This document shows, piece after piece, positions 9,179 through 21,144 of a stretch of DNA of 64,000 nucleotides (position 1 is the stretch's first letter; every line of letters begins with the position of its first letter). The DNA comes from Halanaerobium congolense (GTDB lineage Bacteria > Bacillota > Halanaerobiia > Halanaerobiales > Halanaerobiaceae). Made by a program: the position numbers and the translations under genes. Below the pieces are notes generated by a model. The model was not told the origin of the DNA, searched no databases, and saw only the letters and a list, made by a program, of their open reading frames with translations. The DNA is taken from positions 1-64,000 of the forward strand of contig NZ_SOEF01000009.1 in assembly GCF_004366375.1 (NCBI RefSeq), given 5' to 3'.

Positions 9179-10219
9179 TTGCTATATCTAGCTGCTTTTT
9201 TAATAGCTTTAGTTTTAGCTTTAGGAATAACTCCAGTCGTAATTAAGCTGGCTAATAGGTTTAATTTTGTTGATAAACCTGGAGAAAGAAAAATAAATAA
9301 AAAGATTGTGGCAACAGCTGGTGGTACAGCAATTTATCTTGCCTTTATGATTCCATTAAGATTTTTTATACCTCTTAATCAAACAATCAAAGGTATTATA
9401 ATCGGCGGCAGTTTCATGCTTGTTTTAGGGCTGCTGGATGACAAATTGGAGATCTCAGCTCCGATAAAATTCGGGGGACAAATAATAGGTGCCTTGATTT
9501 TAATTTTTTATGGTGTTAAAATTAATTTTATAACCAATCCCTTTGGTGGTTTTATTTATCTGGGTATTTATACAATACCATTCACTGTTTTTTGGATTGT
9601 TAGTATTATTAATACTATCAATTTAATTGATGGACTTGATGGCTTAGCTGCTGGAGTTTCAATAATAGCAGTTTTAACTCTTTTTGCAGTGGCTTTACAG
9701 GAAAATCAGCTTGTCGCTCCGATGCTCGCAGTTTTGCTTGCTGGAAGCTGTCTTGGGTTTCTAAAATATAATTTTAATCCTGCTGAAATTTTTATGGGTG
9801 ACACTGGCTCAATGTTTATCGGTTATATAATTGCGGCTGTTTCGATTACAGGAGCTTTAAAAAGTGCGGCGGCAGTGACGATTTTTGTACCGATGCTGGC
9901 CCTAGCGGTCCCGATTCTTGATACAACTTTTGCAATAATTAGACGAGTTTTTAATGATCGTCCAATTGGAGAAGCAGATCACGGCCATATTCATCATCGA
10001 TTACTGGCGATTGGTATGAACCAAAAACAGGCAGTTATTTCAGTCTATATAATTAGTGCATTTCTTGGAACAGTTGCTTTTATAATAAATGGAATTAAAT
10101 TTGATCAGGCTTTAATAATTTTTATTGCTGTTATTTTAACTGTTATTTATGGAGCCAAAAAAATAGGTATTTTTTCTGTTGAACTCCCTCAGGAAGGGTG
10201 TTCTTTAGAAGATAATTAA
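9179..10219 (+). CDS. Undecaprenyl-phosphate N-acetylhexosamine-1-phosphate transferase (WecA/TagO family)
   Basis: Membrane enzyme that loads GlcNAc-1-phosphate or a similar sugar phosphate on undecaprenyl phosphate, starting a surface polymer such as O-antigen or teichoic acid. About ten or eleven hydrophobic segments are present. The MraY/WecA hallmarks are visible: LGLLDDK (DDxxG-type), NLIDGLDGLAAG, EIFMGDTGS, and the cytoplasmic HIHHR loop characteristic of WecA rather than MraY. TTG 9179 is chosen because AAGGGGAG lies 9 nt upstream; upstream TTGs have no such site. In a bacterium with LPS genes the polymer is uncertain: O-antigen or a secondary wall polymer binding SLH domains are both possible. 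Confidence 0.87.
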   Translation: MLYLAAFLIALVLALGITPVVIKLANRFNFVDKPGERKINKKIVATAGGTAIYLAFMIPLRFFIPLNQTIKGIIIGGSFMLVLGLLDDKLEISAPIKFGGQIIGALILIFYGVKINFITNPFGGFIYLGIYTIPFTVFWIVSIINTINLIDGLDGLAAGVSIIAVLTLFAVALQENQLVAPMLAVLLAGSCLGFLKYNFNPAEIFMGDTGSMFIGYIIAAVSITGALKSAAAVTIFVPMLALAVPILDTTFAIIRRVFNDRPIGEADHGHIHHRLLAIGMNQKQAVISVYIISAFLGTVAFIINGIKFDQALIIFIAVILTVIYGAKKIGIFSVELPQEGCSLEDN

Positions 10220-10243
10220 AAAGTTTGTTGTTAAATTTACAAA

Positions 10244-10272
10244 TTTACTTGCAACTTTAGCTTTTATATAAT
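10244..10272 (+). promoter_or_regulatory. Predicted promoter of the ATP synthase operon
   Basis: TTTACT (10244-10249) and TATAAT (10267-10272) with a 17-nt spacer lie 28 nt upstream of atpZ. Confidence 0.6.
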
Positions 10273-10299
10273 AAAATATTAAAAAAAGGTAAGATTAAA

Positions 10300-10521
10300 A
10301 TGGATAACAAAGATTGGCGTCAAATTATGAGAGGACTTTCTTTGCTGACTGAAGTTGGATTGATAATAGTTTCTGCTGCCGGAATTGGTTTTGGTTTTGG
10401 TTATTTAATTGACAATTTTTTTAATCTTAATCTTTTTTTCAAATTAAGTGGTTTAATTATTGGACTGGCAGCTGGATTTTATTCTGTTTATAAATTGTTG
10501 ATGTCAACTTTTGAAGATTAA
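10300..10521 (+). CDS. atpZ: AtpZ-like ATP synthase accessory protein
   Basis: Small 73-residue membrane protein with two predicted transmembrane helices (about 15-37 and 43-67) joined by a short polar loop. The glycine-rich first helix (GIGFGFGYLID) and the N-terminal WRQIMRGLSLLTEVG match the AtpZ/ATPase_gene1 family. AtpZ and AtpI are linked to assembly of the c ring and to Mg2+/Ca2+ transport in other bacteria. It is the first gene behind the operon promoter, with AAAGGTAAG before its ATG. Unusually, AtpI is not adjacent but sits between the two c-subunit genes. Confidence 0.85.
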   Translation: MDNKDWRQIMRGLSLLTEVGLIIVSAAGIGFGFGYLIDNFFNLNLFFKLSGLIIGLAAGFYSVYKLLMSTFED

Positions 10522-10617
10522 AAAGTTTATTTTCTGATTATTTCATTTATTTAAATTGTTGATTTAAACTCTATTGAACTTTAAATTTAAAATTATTTGA
10601 AGAGAGGAGGAAACATT

Positions 10618-11277
10618 TTGAATCCAGGTCCACAGATACAATTTTATTTATTTGGTAATGAATTATTTCCAATAACTGATACTCTAATTGTTGGCTGGGT
10701 TTCTGTTATTATAATTTTGCTTGGAGCTAAGTATTTAACTTCACAATTAAGTATTCGCCCGAATGGGAAACAAAATATAGCAGAATTTATGATAGAGCTA
10801 ATCTATCAACAGATCGAGCCAATGCTGCCGGGTGAAGGATGGAGATTTCTTCCTTTTATCGCAACTATTTTTATTTATATTGGAGTTGGGAATTTAATTG
10901 GAGTTGTTCCTGGTGTTACTAGCCCGACTGGTGATTTAAATACGACACTTGGTCTTGCTCTTGTAGTTTTTATTGTTGTTCAGTATGAAGGAATGCGGGA
11001 GTATGGTGTTTGGGGTTATATTAAAGGTTTTGCAGAGCCAGTTATTTTCTTGCTTCCAATTAATGTGATTGGAGAATTAGCAAAACCAATTTCACACTCT
11101 TTCCGTCTTTTTGGTAACATAGTTGGTGGTGGAATTATAATTACCTTAATTTATCAGGCAGCACCTGCTTTAATACCAGTTCCTTTACATGCTTGGTTTG
11201 GTGTTTTTGTAGGAGCAATTCAGGCTCTAATCTTTGGTATGGTTGCTATTGCCTATATATCAGTGGCCAAGTCTTAA
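10618..11277 (+). CDS. atpB: ATP synthase F0 subunit a
   Basis: Stator channel subunit that passes ions to and from the c ring. It is 219 residues with five or six hydrophobic helices. The essential arginine is Arg163 in ISHSFRLFGN, within ELAKPISHSFRLFGNIVGG, and the last helix carries the usual GAIQALIFGMVAIAYI. The TTG at 10618 follows GAGGAGGAA by 6 nt; an in-frame ATG at 10597 lies upstream of that site. Ion choice is set mainly by subunit c, and the second c subunit here is of Na+ type. Confidence 0.94.
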   Translation: MNPGPQIQFYLFGNELFPITDTLIVGWVSVIIILLGAKYLTSQLSIRPNGKQNIAEFMIELIYQQIEPMLPGEGWRFLPFIATIFIYIGVGNLIGVVPGVTSPTGDLNTTLGLALVVFIVVQYEGMREYGVWGYIKGFAEPVIFLLPINVIGELAKPISHSFRLFGNIVGGGIIITLIYQAAPALIPVPLHAWFGVFVGAIQALIFGMVAIAYISVAKS

Positions 11278-11556
<279 letters not shown>

Positions 11557-11640
11557 CTTGTATTTTATTAATTAATTCATTTTGTTTTTAATGCTTAAGA
11601 GAAGTAAAGAACAAATTATATTAAACTGAAGGAGTATTAG

Positions 11641-12048
11641 ATGAAAAACATTGATGATCCACAGAAATTACAGAAGGAAATCTTGAAAATTACATATTTG
11701 ATTTCTCTTCTGCCAATAATTTCTTCTCTGCTCTTTGGTGAATATGACATAACCTTAGGTTTTGTTTTTGGCCTGGTTATTGCCACTCTTCTTTTAAGAT
11801 TAAAATATAATAACATAATTAGGGCATTGAGTATGGAGGAAGATTCAGCAGAAAAATTTATTCGTAACAGGTATTTTATAGAATATGCCCTTTATTTTGT
11901 TGTGCTTTTCAGTGCAGCTAAAAATGCAAATTTAAATTTTTTGGCTGCAGCAGTAGGACTATTTATGATAAAATTTGTAGTCATACTGATGTCAATTGTT
12001 GATTTACTTAAGGATACTTTTCAAAGGAAATTTGATGAGTATAAATAA
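11641..12048 (+). CDS. atpI: AtpI-like ATP synthase accessory membrane protein
   Basis: A 135-residue protein with four predicted transmembrane helices (about 15-31, 36-50, 75-93 and 98-116) and a charged C terminus, in the ATP synthase I family. AtpI acts in c-ring assembly or stability in other bacteria, including the Na+ enzyme of Acetobacterium. The location is unusual: normally atpI precedes atpB, whereas here it is between the two c-subunit genes. The ATG at 11641 follows GAAGGAG. Sequence similarity within this family is weak, so the name rests on topology, size and context. Confidence 0.72.
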   Translation: MKNIDDPQKLQKEILKITYLISLLPIISSLLFGEYDITLGFVFGLVIATLLLRLKYNNIIRALSMEEDSAEKFIRNRYFIEYALYFVVLFSAAKNANLNFLAAAVGLFMIKFVVILMSIVDLLKDTFQRKFDEYK

Positions 12049-12070
12049 GACTTTTTGTTTTTAATATTGA

Positions 12071-12343
<273 letters not shown>

Positions 12344-12353
12344 TACAGAGTAG

Positions 12354-12385
12354 ATTAAGTCGGGAGATCATTCTCCTGACTTAAT
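12354..12385 (+). other. Strong intercistronic hairpin after atpE
   Basis: ATTAAGTCGGGAGA (12354-12367) pairs with TCTCCTGACTTAAT (12372-12385) over 14 bp with one G-U, around a TCAT loop. No T tract follows, so it is probably an mRNA stabiliser or processing site rather than a terminator. A second, shorter hairpin (CCCATC 12414-12419 with GATGGG 12425-12430) follows before atpF. Confidence 0.7.
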
Positions 12386-12459
12386 AATACTTACTATATT
12401 ATGCAACTATTTTCCCATCCGATAGATGGGTAATTATATTTCAGGAGGTGAATGTACTC

Positions 12460-12960
12460 TTGGTTAATATTAACACTACAATGTTATGGCAGTTATTTAA
12501 CTTTTTTGTTCTTCTTTTCTTACTGCGAAAATTTCTCTATTCACCAGTTAAAGAGATACTTGATAAAAGAGCAGCACAGATTAATGGTGATTTAGATGAT
12601 GCTGAAGCCCGCAGAAAAGAGGCTGAAGAAATTAAGGCTGAATATGAGCAGAAATTAAAGAATGCTCATACAGAGGCACAGGAAATTGTAGATAAAGCAG
12701 AAACTAGAGCTAATAAAAAAGCTAAGAATATTATAAATGAAGCAGAAGAAAAAGCTGAGAACTTAAAGGCTAAGAAGTTAGAAGAAATTGAACAGGCTAA
12801 AAAAGAGGCAGCAGCTGAACTTAGAGACAGCATAGCTAATTATACTGTTCTGGCAGCAAACAAACTAATCCGAGAGCAGTTAGACGAGAACAAACATCAG
12901 CAGATGATTATGGATTTTATTGATGATTTAGATAAAGAAGAACTAGGTGAGCTGCGATGA
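12460..12960 (+). CDS. atpF: ATP synthase F0 subunit b
   Basis: Peripheral stalk subunit linking F0 to F1. It has one N-terminal membrane helix (about 8-25), then the FLYSPVKEILDKRAAQI segment and a long charged coiled coil rich in Glu, Lys and Ala up to the C terminus, 166 residues in total. TTG 12460 is chosen because AGGAGGTG (12443-12450) lies 9 nt upstream; the GTG at 12448 falls inside that ribosome site. The stop overlaps the atpH start by 4 nt (ATGA), implying translational coupling. Confidence 0.92.
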   Translation: MVNINTTMLWQLFNFFVLLFLLRKFLYSPVKEILDKRAAQINGDLDDAEARRKEAEEIKAEYEQKLKNAHTEAQEIVDKAETRANKKAKNIINEAEEKAENLKAKKLEEIEQAKKEAAAELRDSIANYTVLAANKLIREQLDENKHQQMIMDFIDDLDKEELGELR

Positions 12961-13517
12961 GAAATGAAGTAGCCTCAAAATACAGCCGTGCTTTATTTGG
13001 ACTAGGTAAAGACCATGATAATCTGGTAACTTTAAAAGAAAACATAAATGAATTCTGGGAGCTTGTCTTAGAAAATGAAGATTTAAATGAAGTTCTTTTT
13101 CACCAGCGAATCACTCCCGAAGATAAGAAAGGTATTCTGAAAAAGTTATTTGCTGAAGAAATGAATGAGGATGTTTTACATTTTCTTTTTATTTTAATTG
13201 ACAAAAGAAGAGAATTCTTTTTGGAATCGATTATTAAAGAGTTTAATAATCTTGTTGATGATGCTGAAAGTATCTTACATGTAGAAGTTACATCAGCTGT
13301 AGAATTAAATGATTCGATACTTGATAAATTAAAAGAGAAACTGGATTCACTATTAGATTATAATATTCAGATCAAAAATAATGTTGATGAGGAAATTATT
13401 GCTGGTATTGTTCTGAAAATTGAAGATTACATTATTGACGGCAGTTTGCGGAATGAACTTAACTCATTGAAGCAAAAACTGCAGGCAATTCCAGTAAGTA
13501 AGTTAGGGGTGAATTAA
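12957..13517 (+). CDS. atpH: ATP synthase F1 subunit delta
   Basis: Connects the b subunits to the top of the alpha-beta hexamer. It is 186 residues. The N-terminal [13 protein letters not shown] and the C-terminal stretch with [20 protein letters not shown] are the two conserved ends of the OSCP/delta family. It overlaps atpF by 4 nt and ends 1 nt before atpA. Confidence 0.94.
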   Translation: MRNEVASKYSRALFGLGKDHDNLVTLKENINEFWELVLENEDLNEVLFHQRITPEDKKGILKKLFAEEMNEDVLHFLFILIDKRREFFLESIIKEFNNLVDDAESILHVEVTSAVELNDSILDKLKEKLDSLLDYNIQIKNNVDEEIIAGIVLKIEDYIIDGSLRNELNSLKQKLQAIPVSKLGVN

Positions 13518-13518
13518 T

Positions 13519-15147
13519 TTGAAACTGAGACCTGAAGAAATAAGTTCTATTATAAAAAAAGAAATAGAAAATTATGGACAGAAATTAGAAGCCGTAGGAG
13601 TAGGTACTGTATTAGATGTTGGAGATGGTATTGCTCATGTTTACGGACTTCAAGATGCTATGTCCGGAGAACTTCTAGAATTTCCTAATGAAGTATTCGG
13701 GATGGCTTTAAACCTTGAGGAAGATAATATCGGGGTTGTTTTACTCGGTGACGAGACATTAGTTGCAGAAGGTGATGATGTAAAACGTACCGGACGTGTG
13801 GTTGAGGTTCCTGTTGGAGATGCTCTCTTAGGTCGAGTAGTAAATCCACTAGGTCAGCCACTTGATGGAAAAGGGACTATTGACAGTGATATATATCGTC
13901 CTGTAGAATCTGAGGCTCCTGGTGTTGTTGAGCGTCAACCTGTAGAAGTTCCTTTACAAACTGGTTTAAAATCAATTGATGCAATGACACCAATTGGTAG
14001 AGGCCAGCGTGAATTAATTATTGGTGACCGTCAGACTGGTAAAACAGCGATTGGTATTGATACAATTATTAATCAGAAAGATAATGATGTAATCTGTATT
14101 TATGTTGCTATTGGTCAGAAAAACTCAACCGTAGCCCAGCTTACAGAAAGATTAAGAGAAGAGGGAGCAATGGACTACACTATTGTAGTTTCTGCTACAG
14201 CAAGTGAGCCGGCTCCAATTAGATATATCGCTCCTTATGCCGGTTGTGCCATGGGTGAGCATTTCATGTACGAAGATGATAAAGATGTATTAGTTATTTA
14301 TGATGATCTTTCCAAACATGCGGTAGCTTACCGTGCCATGTCACTTCTTTTAAGAAGACCACCTGGACGTGAAGCCTATCCGGGAGATGTTTTCTACCTC
14401 CACTCACGTTTATTAGAACGTGCGGCTAAGTTGAATGATAATTTAGGTGGCGGTTCTTTAACAGCTCTGCCGATCATTGAAACCCAGGCCGGAGATGTTT
14501 CTGCTTACATTCCTACCAATGTAATTTCAATTACTGATGGACAGATTTATCTAGAGAGTGAGTTATTTTTCTCAGGTGTAAGACCTGCTGTTAACGTAGG
14601 TATTTCTGTATCTCGTGTTGGTGGTAATGCTCAGATTAAAGCGATGAAGGATGTTGCTGGTACACTGCGTCTTGACTTATCTCAGTATCGTGAACTTGAG
14701 GCTTTTTCACAGTTTGGATCTGACCTTGATAAGTCAACTCAGCAGAAGCTGGCTCGTGGTGAAAGAATTGTAGAGATTCTAAAACAGAATCAATATTCAC
14801 CAATGCCGGTAGAAGAACAAGTTATTATAATTTATACTGTAACCAATGGTTATTTAGATGATCTTCCGGTTGATAATCTACAGCGTTTTGAAGAAGAATA
14901 TCTTAACTTTGTAGACAGTAATTATGTTGAAGTAAAAGAAGAAATTGTAGAAAGTGGAAAATTATCTGATGAACTTAAAGAAAAATTAGATGAAATGGTA
15001 AAAGAGTTTAAAGAGATGTTCCAGGTTCAAAAAAATACTATTGTAGATTTGGACACTGATGAATCTGATGATGCTGGAGAAACTGCAGCTGAATCTAGTG
15101 ATTCTAATGAGTCTGATACCGAAGCAGAGGAAGCTGAGGTGAAATAA
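13519..15147 (+). CDS. atpA: ATP synthase F1 subunit alpha, with acidic C-terminal extension
   Basis: Non-catalytic nucleotide-binding subunit. The P-loop [13 protein letters not shown] is near residue 171, and the [10 protein letters not shown] segment with the conserved Arg is near 355-365. At 542 residues it is about 35-40 residues longer than usual. The extra length is a C-terminal tail from about residue 505, dominated by Asp, Glu, Ser and Ala (for example [17 protein letters not shown]). Such a tail is unusual in AtpA; it may be a salt adaptation. The TTG start at 13519 follows AGGGGTGAA and is 1 nt after the atpH stop. Confidence 0.95.
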   Translation: MKLRPEEISSIIKKEIENYGQKLEAVGVGTVLDVGDGIAHVYGLQDAMSGELLEFPNEVFGMALNLEEDNIGVVLLGDETLVAEGDDVKRTGRVVEVPVGDALLGRVVNPLGQPLDGKGTIDSDIYRPVESEAPGVVERQPVEVPLQTGLKSIDAMTPIGRGQRELIIGDRQTGKTAIGIDTIINQKDNDVICIYVAIGQKNSTVAQLTERLREEGAMDYTIVVSATASEPAPIRYIAPYAGCAMGEHFMYEDDKDVLVIYDDLSKHAVAYRAMSLLLRRPPGREAYPGDVFYLHSRLLERAAKLNDNLGGGSLTALPIIETQAGDVSAYIPTNVISITDGQIYLESELFFSGVRPAVNVGISVSRVGGNAQIKAMKDVAGTLRLDLSQYRELEAFSQFGSDLDKSTQQKLARGERIVEILKQNQYSPMPVEEQVIIIYTVTNGYLDDLPVDNLQRFEEEYLNFVDSNYVEVKEEIVESGKLSDELKEKLDEMVKEFKEMFQVQKNTIVDLDTDESDDAGETAAESSDSNESDTEAEEAEVK

Positions 15148-15149
15148 CA

Positions 15150-17506
<2,357 letters not shown>

Positions 17507-17509
17507 CCA

Positions 17510-17941
17510 ATGGCTGCTGCACCAAAAATTCAGTTTGAAGTAGTAACACCGCAAAAATTGGTTTACAGTGAAAAAATTGATAAATTAGAAGCACCTGCAA
17601 TTGACGGTTTGATTGGTATTTGGCCTAAACATGCTCCTTTAGTGACTGCAATGAAAATTGGAGTCGTTAGAGTTGTAAAAGATGGTGAAGAAAGCCAGAT
17701 TGCAATCAGTGAGGGTTTTATGGAAGTTCAGCCTGATAAAATTAATTTAGTTGTTCGAACAGCAGAATTACCAGATCAGATTGATATTGACCGTGCGAAA
17801 TCTGCAAAAGAACGAGCAGAAGAGAGATTGGAAAAAGAGCGTGATAATATCGATTTTGCTCGTGCAGAAGCATCCTATGATCGTGCACTAGCCCGACTAA
17901 AAGCAGCTGGACACCAAGATCATGGTTATGACCGTCTATAA
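17510..17941 (+). CDS. atpC: ATP synthase F1 subunit epsilon
   Basis: Rotor subunit that couples gamma to the c ring and can inhibit hydrolysis. It is 143 residues: an N-terminal beta sandwich (about 1-88, with the [19 protein letters not shown] motif) and a C-terminal helical hairpin rich in Glu, Arg and Ala. The start follows the atpD stop by 3 nt. A terminator at 18064-18090 ends the operon about 120 nt downstream. Confidence 0.95.
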   Translation: MAAAPKIQFEVVTPQKLVYSEKIDKLEAPAIDGLIGIWPKHAPLVTAMKIGVVRVVKDGEESQIAISEGFMEVQPDKINLVVRTAELPDQIDIDRAKSAKERAEERLEKERDNIDFARAEASYDRALARLKAAGHQDHGYDRL

Positions 17942-18063
17942 TCACCGTGCACCTTCCGGGTACGCGACTAATTTATGAAAAAATAATATAAAATTATATT
18001 TATCAGCTGAATAACCTGATTTAGGTCAGGACATTTAAAACGCTGAATTAGCAAAAACATACA

Positions 18064-18090
18064 AGAAGGCCCCTGTGCAGGGGCTTTTTT
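18064..18090 (+). terminator. Terminator of the ATP synthase operon
   Basis: GCCCCTG (18069-18075) pairs with CAGGGGC (18078-18084), followed by six T residues. A second, weaker hairpin (CCTGA...TCAGG, around 18013-18029) lies upstream without a T tract. Confidence 0.88.
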
Positions 18091-18205
18091 GTATTTAATT
18101 AAGATTACTTAATCCCCAATAATTAATACCATTTATTGGAACGATAAACGGAAGGTGTACATCCTAAACTTAAAATGTTAAAATAATAAAAGGAGGGTAG
18201 AATTT

Positions 18206-18769
18206 ATGAAAAACAATAATGGAGAGAGCAAACTTGAAAAAACTGCCCGTGAGGGTGCTTTTGGTTCAAAAGAGATCAAAAAAGGCGAAAAAAATAGATT
18301 TCTGGGAGAATTTGAAGAAAGAGTAATTACCTATTTAACTGATAAACAGGTTAAAGAAAAAGCATTATACCCTGAGATTAAAGAAGCCTTAAAAAATAAA
18401 GAAGCAGCTAAATTAATTATTAGAGGAGATATTGACAAAGAATATATCTCAGATTATATAAAATGGGCCCGACAAACGGGAGTAAGATTTAATAGGAAAA
18501 ATTCTCCTGAATTCCGTGGAAATGTAGCTCTGGCAGTAGTTGGAAAAGATGCAGTATCTCAACAATTTGGTGTGATTCCAGAGCGAGAAGAAAAGTTGCA
18601 AAAAAAGGGCGTATCTGATAACATTATAGAGAATGCAGGCTCTTTGCTCTGCAGTGATTGTTGGAATGAATTAATGGAAAAAGCGCCGGAAGAAAAAATC
18701 AATTATAAAAAAGCCGGCATTTTAGATAAAATAACTGGTACAAGCTGTATAGGCTGCAGGAAAAAATAA
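18206..18769 (+). CDS. YueI-family (DUF1694) protein with C-terminal Cys pairs
   Basis: Resembles Bacillus YueI: GAFGSKEIKKGEKNRFLGEFEERV near residues 18-41 is the family's most recognisable block, followed by the KLIIRGDID and NVALAVVGKDAV segments. The function of the family is unknown. The N domain (about 1-130) is extended here by about 50 residues with CSDCW (about 149-153) and CIGC (about 181-184), a possible four-Cys metal site. The ATG at 18206 follows AAAGGAGGG. It stands alone between the atp terminator and the murA promoter, so it is probably monocistronic. The DUF1694 call is by eye and moderately sure. Confidence 0.7.
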   Translation: MKNNNGESKLEKTAREGAFGSKEIKKGEKNRFLGEFEERVITYLTDKQVKEKALYPEIKEALKNKEAAKLIIRGDIDKEYISDYIKWARQTGVRFNRKNSPEFRGNVALAVVGKDAVSQQFGVIPEREEKLQKKGVSDNIIENAGSLLCSDCWNELMEKAPEEKINYKKAGILDKITGTSCIGCRKK

Positions 18770-18790
18770 TTATCATCAGTAAGATGATAA
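18770..18790 (+). other. Hairpin between the yueI-like gene and murA
   Basis: TTATCATC (18770-18777) and GATGATAA (18783-18790) form a perfect 8-bp stem with a 5-nt loop immediately after the stop codon. No T tract follows (GAAAATG), so terminator function is doubtful. Confidence 0.5.
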
Positions 18791-18804
18791 GAAAATGATA
18801 AGGT

Positions 18805-18833
18805 TTGATTGACGCGGCCTTTAAAGGTATAAT
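18805..18833 (+). promoter_or_regulatory. Predicted murA promoter with palindrome in the spacer
   Basis: TTGATT (18805-18810) and TATAAT (18828-18833) are 17 nt apart. The spacer holds a perfect 10-bp palindrome, CCTTTAAAGG (18818-18827), which would sit between the two recognition elements as an operator might. Confidence 0.6.
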
Positions 18834-18854
18834 TTTAGAAAGGGGCTTTTAGAG

Positions 18855-20105
18855 GTGGACAAGTATATAATTCAAGGTTTGAATCCACTTAAAGGAGAAA
18901 TTAAAGTTGGGGGATCTAAAAACGCAGCACTACCAATTATAGCTGCATCACTACTTGCTGATTCTGAGGTAGTATTAGAAGATATCCCAAGACTGAGAGA
19001 TGTTACAAATTTATGTAGTATAATTGAAGATATGGGTGCAAAAGTAATAAGAGACAAAAATCGGATAGAAATTGACCCCAGATTAGTTTCTAAAACAGAG
19101 GCTGATCATGAACTTGCTAGAAAATTAAGAGCATCATATTATATTTTAGGAGTGATGCTTGCTAAATCAGGACATGCAAGAACCACCCTGCCTGGGGGCT
19201 GTAACATCGGTAACCGTCCTATTGATCTTCATCTTAAAGGTTTTAGAGCTTTAGGAGCAGAGGTTAATCTTGACCATGGAGTTGTGGATGTTAAAGCTGA
19301 TAATTTAACTGGAGCCGAAATTTATTTGGACTATCCAAGTGTTGGAGCGACAATTAATATTATGATTGCTGCCAGCCGGGCTGAGGGTAAAACAATAATT
19401 GAAAATGCAGCTCGAGAACCTGAGATTGTAGATTTGGCAAACTTCCTAACTGTAATGGGAGCTAACATTAAAGGTGTAGGTACAGATATCATAAAAATTG
19501 AGGGTGTAAATGAGATGCATGGAGTTGAGCATCGAATTATACCTGATAGAATTGAAGCAGGTACATATATGATTGCATCTGCTATTACTGGTGGAGATGT
19601 TTATATCCGCAATGTTTTAACTGAACATGTTAAACCACTGATTGCAAAAATGCATGAGATGGGAATTATTGTCGAAGAAGATATAGCAGGGGTTAAAGTT
19701 AAAGCAGACGGTAAATTAAAAGCTGTTGATGTCAAAACTCTGCCCTATCCTGGCTTTCCGACAGATATGCAGTCTCAAATGATGGCTTTATTAACCCAGG
19801 CTGATGAGACAAGTTTAATCATTGAAACAGTTTGGGAAAATCGTTTTATGCATGTAGATGAATTAAAAAGAATGGGAGCAGATATCAAGATTGATGGACA
19901 CAGTGCTCTCGTAAAACCTGGTTGCCTAACCGGTGCTGAAGTAAGAGCTACAGATTTGAGGGCAGGAGCTGCACTTATTCTGGCCGGATTAGCTGCTGAA
20001 GGTCAAACAGAAGTTAAAGATATCTATCATGTTGAGCGAGGTTATGAAAATATAGAAGAGAGGCTCAAGGAAGTTGGGGCTTCAATAAATAAAGTATCTG
20101 AGTAA
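18855..20105 (+). CDS. murA: UDP-N-acetylglucosamine 1-carboxyvinyltransferase
   Basis: First committed step of peptidoglycan synthesis, transferring enolpyruvate from PEP to UDP-GlcNAc. It is 416 residues. The start GGSKNAALPIIAASLL and the fosfomycin-target cysteine Cys116 within LPGGCNIGNRP are visible, as is the late block ATDLRAGAALILAGLAAEG. The GTG at 18855 is preceded by AAAGGGG. The location between atp and mbl is the one of Bacillus murAA. The promoter upstream and a terminator downstream indicate a single-gene unit. Confidence 0.96.
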   Translation: MDKYIIQGLNPLKGEIKVGGSKNAALPIIAASLLADSEVVLEDIPRLRDVTNLCSIIEDMGAKVIRDKNRIEIDPRLVSKTEADHELARKLRASYYILGVMLAKSGHARTTLPGGCNIGNRPIDLHLKGFRALGAEVNLDHGVVDVKADNLTGAEIYLDYPSVGATINIMIAASRAEGKTIIENAAREPEIVDLANFLTVMGANIKGVGTDIIKIEGVNEMHGVEHRIIPDRIEAGTYMIASAITGGDVYIRNVLTEHVKPLIAKMHEMGIIVEEDIAGVKVKADGKLKAVDVKTLPYPGFPTDMQSQMMALLTQADETSLIIETVWENRFMHVDELKRMGADIKIDGHSALVKPGCLTGAEVRATDLRAGAALILAGLAAEGQTEVKDIYHVERGYENIEERLKEVGASINKVSE

Positions 20106-20115
20106 ATAAAACCTG

Positions 20116-20144
20116 CCGCTGATATTTCAGCGGTTTTCTGTTTT
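20116..20144 (+). terminator. Intrinsic terminator after murA
   Basis: CCGCTGA (20116-20122) pairs with TCAGCGG (20127-20133) around a TATT loop, followed by TTTTCTGTTTT. Confidence 0.85.
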
Positions 20145-20187
20145 GAAATTGATTTTGGTTCTTCAATAAAACAAGGTGGTGAATAAA

Positions 20188-21141
20188 ATGATTACAACGG
20201 TAACGTTAAACCCGTCAATTGACCGTGAGTACTTTGTTGAAAAAAATGAGGTTATGAAAAACCAGTTTATTTACAATGAAGAAAATCTAAAGGTTTATCC
20301 AGGTGGTAAAGGCTTGATTAGTGCGATTAACTTTAAAGAACTGGGTTATGGTGATGTGCAAAATATTGGTTTTGTTGGCGGCAAACAGGGTTTATTTTTC
20401 GAAAAAATGGTTCAAGAACATAATATTATAAGCAACTATATTCATACTGAAAGAGAAATAAGAAACAATGTAAAAATTATTGGTAAAGAACCTGCAACCT
20501 ATACTCAGTACAATGATTATACATTTGAGGTTGAAAAGGAAGAAGTTGATGAGCTGATAATTAGGTTTAAAAGATCAATTTCGGAAAGTGAGTGTATTTT
20601 AATTTCTGGATCAGTTCCAGTTGGAGTAGATTTTGATATTTATCAGCGTTTAATTAAAATTGCTAAAGATAAAGGAAAAAGTGTTTTTCTGCAGGCCAGT
20701 GGTGAAGCTTTAAAATTAGCTTTAGAGTCAGAACCAGATGTTGTAACCCCATATTTCAAACATCATAAAACTATTTTAGATATGGAGATGGAAGAGAAAA
20801 AAGATTATATCAAAGCAGGAAAAAAAATGCAGGAAATGGGAGCCAAAAGAGTTATGATTCCCTTCCACTGTGACCGTATACTCTTTGATAAAAATGGTGA
20901 TGTTTATCAGCTTTCACCCAGAGGATATTGTATCATTAACTGGTTGGGAGCAGGTGATGCCTATAACACGGCCTATTTAGATTATGCTTTTAAAACAGAT
21001 AAATTTGATTTTATTGAAGCTAATTTAAGAGGGGGAGCTGCTGCCTTATGGATAGCAGAAAATAGAGCAGTTTATCTAAAAGAAAGAAAAGATTATAATG
21101 GTTGTTCAGATAGATTAGAAGTCACTAAGCTGGAGGTGTAA
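20188..21141 (+). CDS. Divergent PfkB-family sugar kinase (1-phosphofructokinase-like)
   Basis: A 317-residue ribokinase-fold protein. The start TVTLNPSIDREYFV and PGGKG (38-42) are typical of FruK/LacC kinases, and the catalytic GAGD (254-257) with its general-base Asp is present. Two conserved positions differ: GGKGLISA replaces the usual GGKGxNxA, losing the substrate-binding Asn, and NWL replaces the usual DTT/S just before GAGD. It may act on another substrate or be regulatory. ATG 20188 follows AAGGTGG; a GTG at 20176 overlaps that site. The stop is 3 nt before a CBS-pair gene, and an antiporter gene follows. Confidence 0.78.
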   Translation: MITTVTLNPSIDREYFVEKNEVMKNQFIYNEENLKVYPGGKGLISAINFKELGYGDVQNIGFVGGKQGLFFEKMVQEHNIISNYIHTEREIRNNVKIIGKEPATYTQYNDYTFEVEKEEVDELIIRFKRSISESECILISGSVPVGVDFDIYQRLIKIAKDKGKSVFLQASGEALKLALESEPDVVTPYFKHHKTILDMEMEEKKDYIKAGKKMQEMGAKRVMIPFHCDRILFDKNGDVYQLSPRGYCIINWLGAGDAYNTAYLDYAFKTDKFDFIEANLRGGAAALWIAENRAVYLKERKDYNGCSDRLEVTKLEV

Positions 21142-21144
21142 AAG

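Noticed and set aside
12371-12430. Terminator splitting the ATP synthase operon after atpE
   Set aside because: The hairpins lack a following T tract and the downstream genes are essential parts of the same complex.
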